Of a DNA stretch of 64,000 nucleotides, positions 63,044-64,000 are shown piece after piece (position 1 is the first letter of the stretch; each line of letters begins with the position of its first letter). The notes below the pieces were generated by a model. The model was not told the origin of the DNA. It worked only from the letters and a program-made list of their open reading frames with translations, and did not search any database. A program made the position numbers and the translations under genes. This DNA comes from Betaproteobacteria bacterium (GTDB taxonomy: Bacteria > Pseudomonadota > Gammaproteobacteria > Burkholderiales > Burkholderiaceae_C), in assembly GCA_947453725.1 (NCBI GenBank), contig CANGHH010000008.1:146170-210169 (forward strand). Direction: 5' to 3'.

Positions 63044-63300
63044 ATGGAGCACCAGCCACCCCAACCAGAGGAACCGCCAGCGCGGATCGAGTTGCCGGAT
63101 GGGGTCATCCCCCTGGTCCCCATGCGCAAGCTGGTGCTCTTCCCACAGGTCTTGATGCCGATTTCGGTCGGCCGCCCGCGCTCGGTGGCGGCCCTGCGCT
63201 ACGCGCTGGCACATGACGCCGCCTTGGGTGTCGTGCTGCAGAACCAGGGCCAGGTGACCTACCGCGTCACCGACCCCCGACGTACGGCCGCGATGATGGA
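63044..63300 (+). pseudogene. Lon protease N-terminal (substrate-binding) domain fragment
   Basis: From ATG 63044 the frame encodes ELPDGVIPLVPMRKLVLFPQ, then LMPISVGRPRSVAALRYALA and LGVVLQNQ, the start of the Lon/La substrate-binding domain. No AAA+ or protease part follows. At about 63250-63300 the sequence changes to YRVTDPRRTAAMMDFALG, which looks like the beginning of an SPFH protein. The fragment is therefore a truncated Lon N-terminus fused to another gene. Confidence 0.6.
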
Positions 63301-63956
63301 TTTCGCCTTGGGTGCTGACGGGGATGGATCTGAAGCAGGCCCTGCGCGCTTCAGCCGGCATGGCGCGGGACGCCGCCCAGCAGTTGGCTCGGCAAACGGA
63401 GATCGAAGCCCTGGGCCTGGAGGTGCTGGGGGTCTCCATCATGGCGGTCAAGCCGACGCCGGACATTGCCAGGGCGCTGGAGGCGGAGGCCCGCGAGTCC
63501 AACCTCAAGGCCGCCGATGACGCCGTCTATCTGCGCAGGATGTCCGCAGTAGAGAAGGAGCGCGCCGTGCGCCAGAACGAGCTCGACACAGACATCGCCG
63601 TCGAGCACAAGAAGCGCCAGATCCAGGAGACGAAGATGGAGGCACGGGCTGCCGCCATGCGCAAGGAAAACGAACTGCGCACTGAGCAGACGACAGCCGA
63701 CGTGGAACTGGAGGCGCAACGCAGGCAACTCGTCGAAGGTCAGGCTGAAAACAGCCGTACCCTGGCCGAAGCAGAGGCGCACCGGGTAGCCTCAGGCGCA
63801 TTCGGCACGGTTAGCAGCGTCAACTTGGAATTGTTGGCGGGCTTAGCTCGGACTACAAGGGCTTCTCCGTCTGTCAAGCAAGACTTGACCGTGATGAATC
63901 GCGCAGCGATTCATCAACGGAAGTTTGAATCTGAATTACCCGCCCGTCTTCACTGA
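63250..63956 (+). pseudogene. SPFH/band-7 protein remnant with frameshift
   Basis: YRVTDPRRTAAMMDFALG in the Lon fragment's frame is followed, after a shift at about 63300-63312, by a second frame with EIEALGLEVLGVSIMAVKPTP, ARALEAEARESNLKAADDA, AVEKERAVRQNELDTDIAVE and a long charged helix up to AEAHRVASG (about 63795). These motifs match the C-terminal half of SPFH proteins. After about 63790 the similarity stops and the composition becomes AT-richer, and the frame ends at 63956 without the normal C-terminus. It is a decayed gene, broken on both sides. Confidence 0.6.
63873..63916. repeat. Two adjacent inverted repeats in a low-GC tail
   Basis: GTCAAG-CAAGA-CTTGAC (63873-63889) is followed by TGATGAATCGC (63892-63902), GCA, GCGATTCATCA (63906-63916), a perfect 11-bp inverted repeat with a 3-nt loop. 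Flanking CCG and CGG extend the second stem with one bulge. No T-run follows. The stretch from about 63790 to the window end has visibly lower GC than the rest and may be the edge of a mobile element or insertion. The remaining bases 63957-64000 hold no gene that can be recognised. Confidence 0.55.
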
Positions 63957-64000
63957 CTTGGCGTTGAAGCAGATCGCAAAAGGGTGCGGACTGGAGAAAC

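Overview
The window is one contiguous, high-GC chromosomal segment. Gene content and order (trxA-rho-rpmE2, greA-DUF4149-yhbY-rlmE-ftsH-folP-glmM-pst-pho, surE-pcm-nlpD-rlmD, carAB) point to a betaproteobacterium of the order Burkholderiales, probably the Rubrivivax/Leptothrix/Roseateles side of the order. That placement is inference from gene order and protein character; no rRNA or tRNA gene was seen.

Layout. 1-3.6 kb: the tail of an M20 peptidase and an exported DUF1800/DUF1501 pair. 3.6-12.7 kb: a probable organophosphate acquisition locus. A six-gene minus-strand operon (PhoD-like phosphatase, binding protein, cytoplasmic alkaline-phosphatase-superfamily enzyme, two permeases, ATPase) has every junction overlapping. 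It is divergent from a TonB-dependent receptor followed by a putative Fe(II)/2-oxoglutarate oxygenase. 12.8-30.4 kb: housekeeping genes (trxC, surE-pcm-nlpD, rlmD, carAB, greA, yhbY, rlmE, ftsH, folP, glmM). 30.4-37.7 kb: a secreted fasciclin lipoprotein divergent from pstSCAB-phoU-phoB-phoR. 37.7-47.8 kb: a membrane glycosyltransferase, rpmE2-rho-trxA and an AddAB-type nuclease-helicase pair. 47.8-59.7 kb: a pseudokinase-HDOD gene next to a kinase-HDOD-GAF gene, then PEP synthase, CBS protein, epimerase, a possible phosphodiester-glycosidase-like protein, a SUMF1-fold protein and a convergent secreted protein of unknown function. 59.9-64 kb: an accessory stretch with a Crp/Fnr regulator, an orphan LuxR-type HTH remnant in frame with it, a DUF2934 protein, a cyclopropane-fatty-acid synthase, a Lon N-terminal fragment joined to an SPFH fragment, and a lower-GC tail with inverted repeats.

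How it fits together. Four promoter-like sites share one architecture: half-sites resembling CTGTCAY 11 bp apart, then 10 nt, then a TA-starting -10. They lie before pstS, before the divergent fasciclin gene, before the TonB receptor and before the phoD-like operon. PhoB and PhoR are encoded in the window, so phosphate starvation would be expected to switch on high-affinity phosphate uptake, the receptor/ABC/phosphatase locus and the fasciclin lipoprotein together. This Pho-linked organophosphate locus is the strongest candidate here for a little-described system. The kinase/pseudokinase-HDOD pair and the epimerase/SUMF1 cluster come next.
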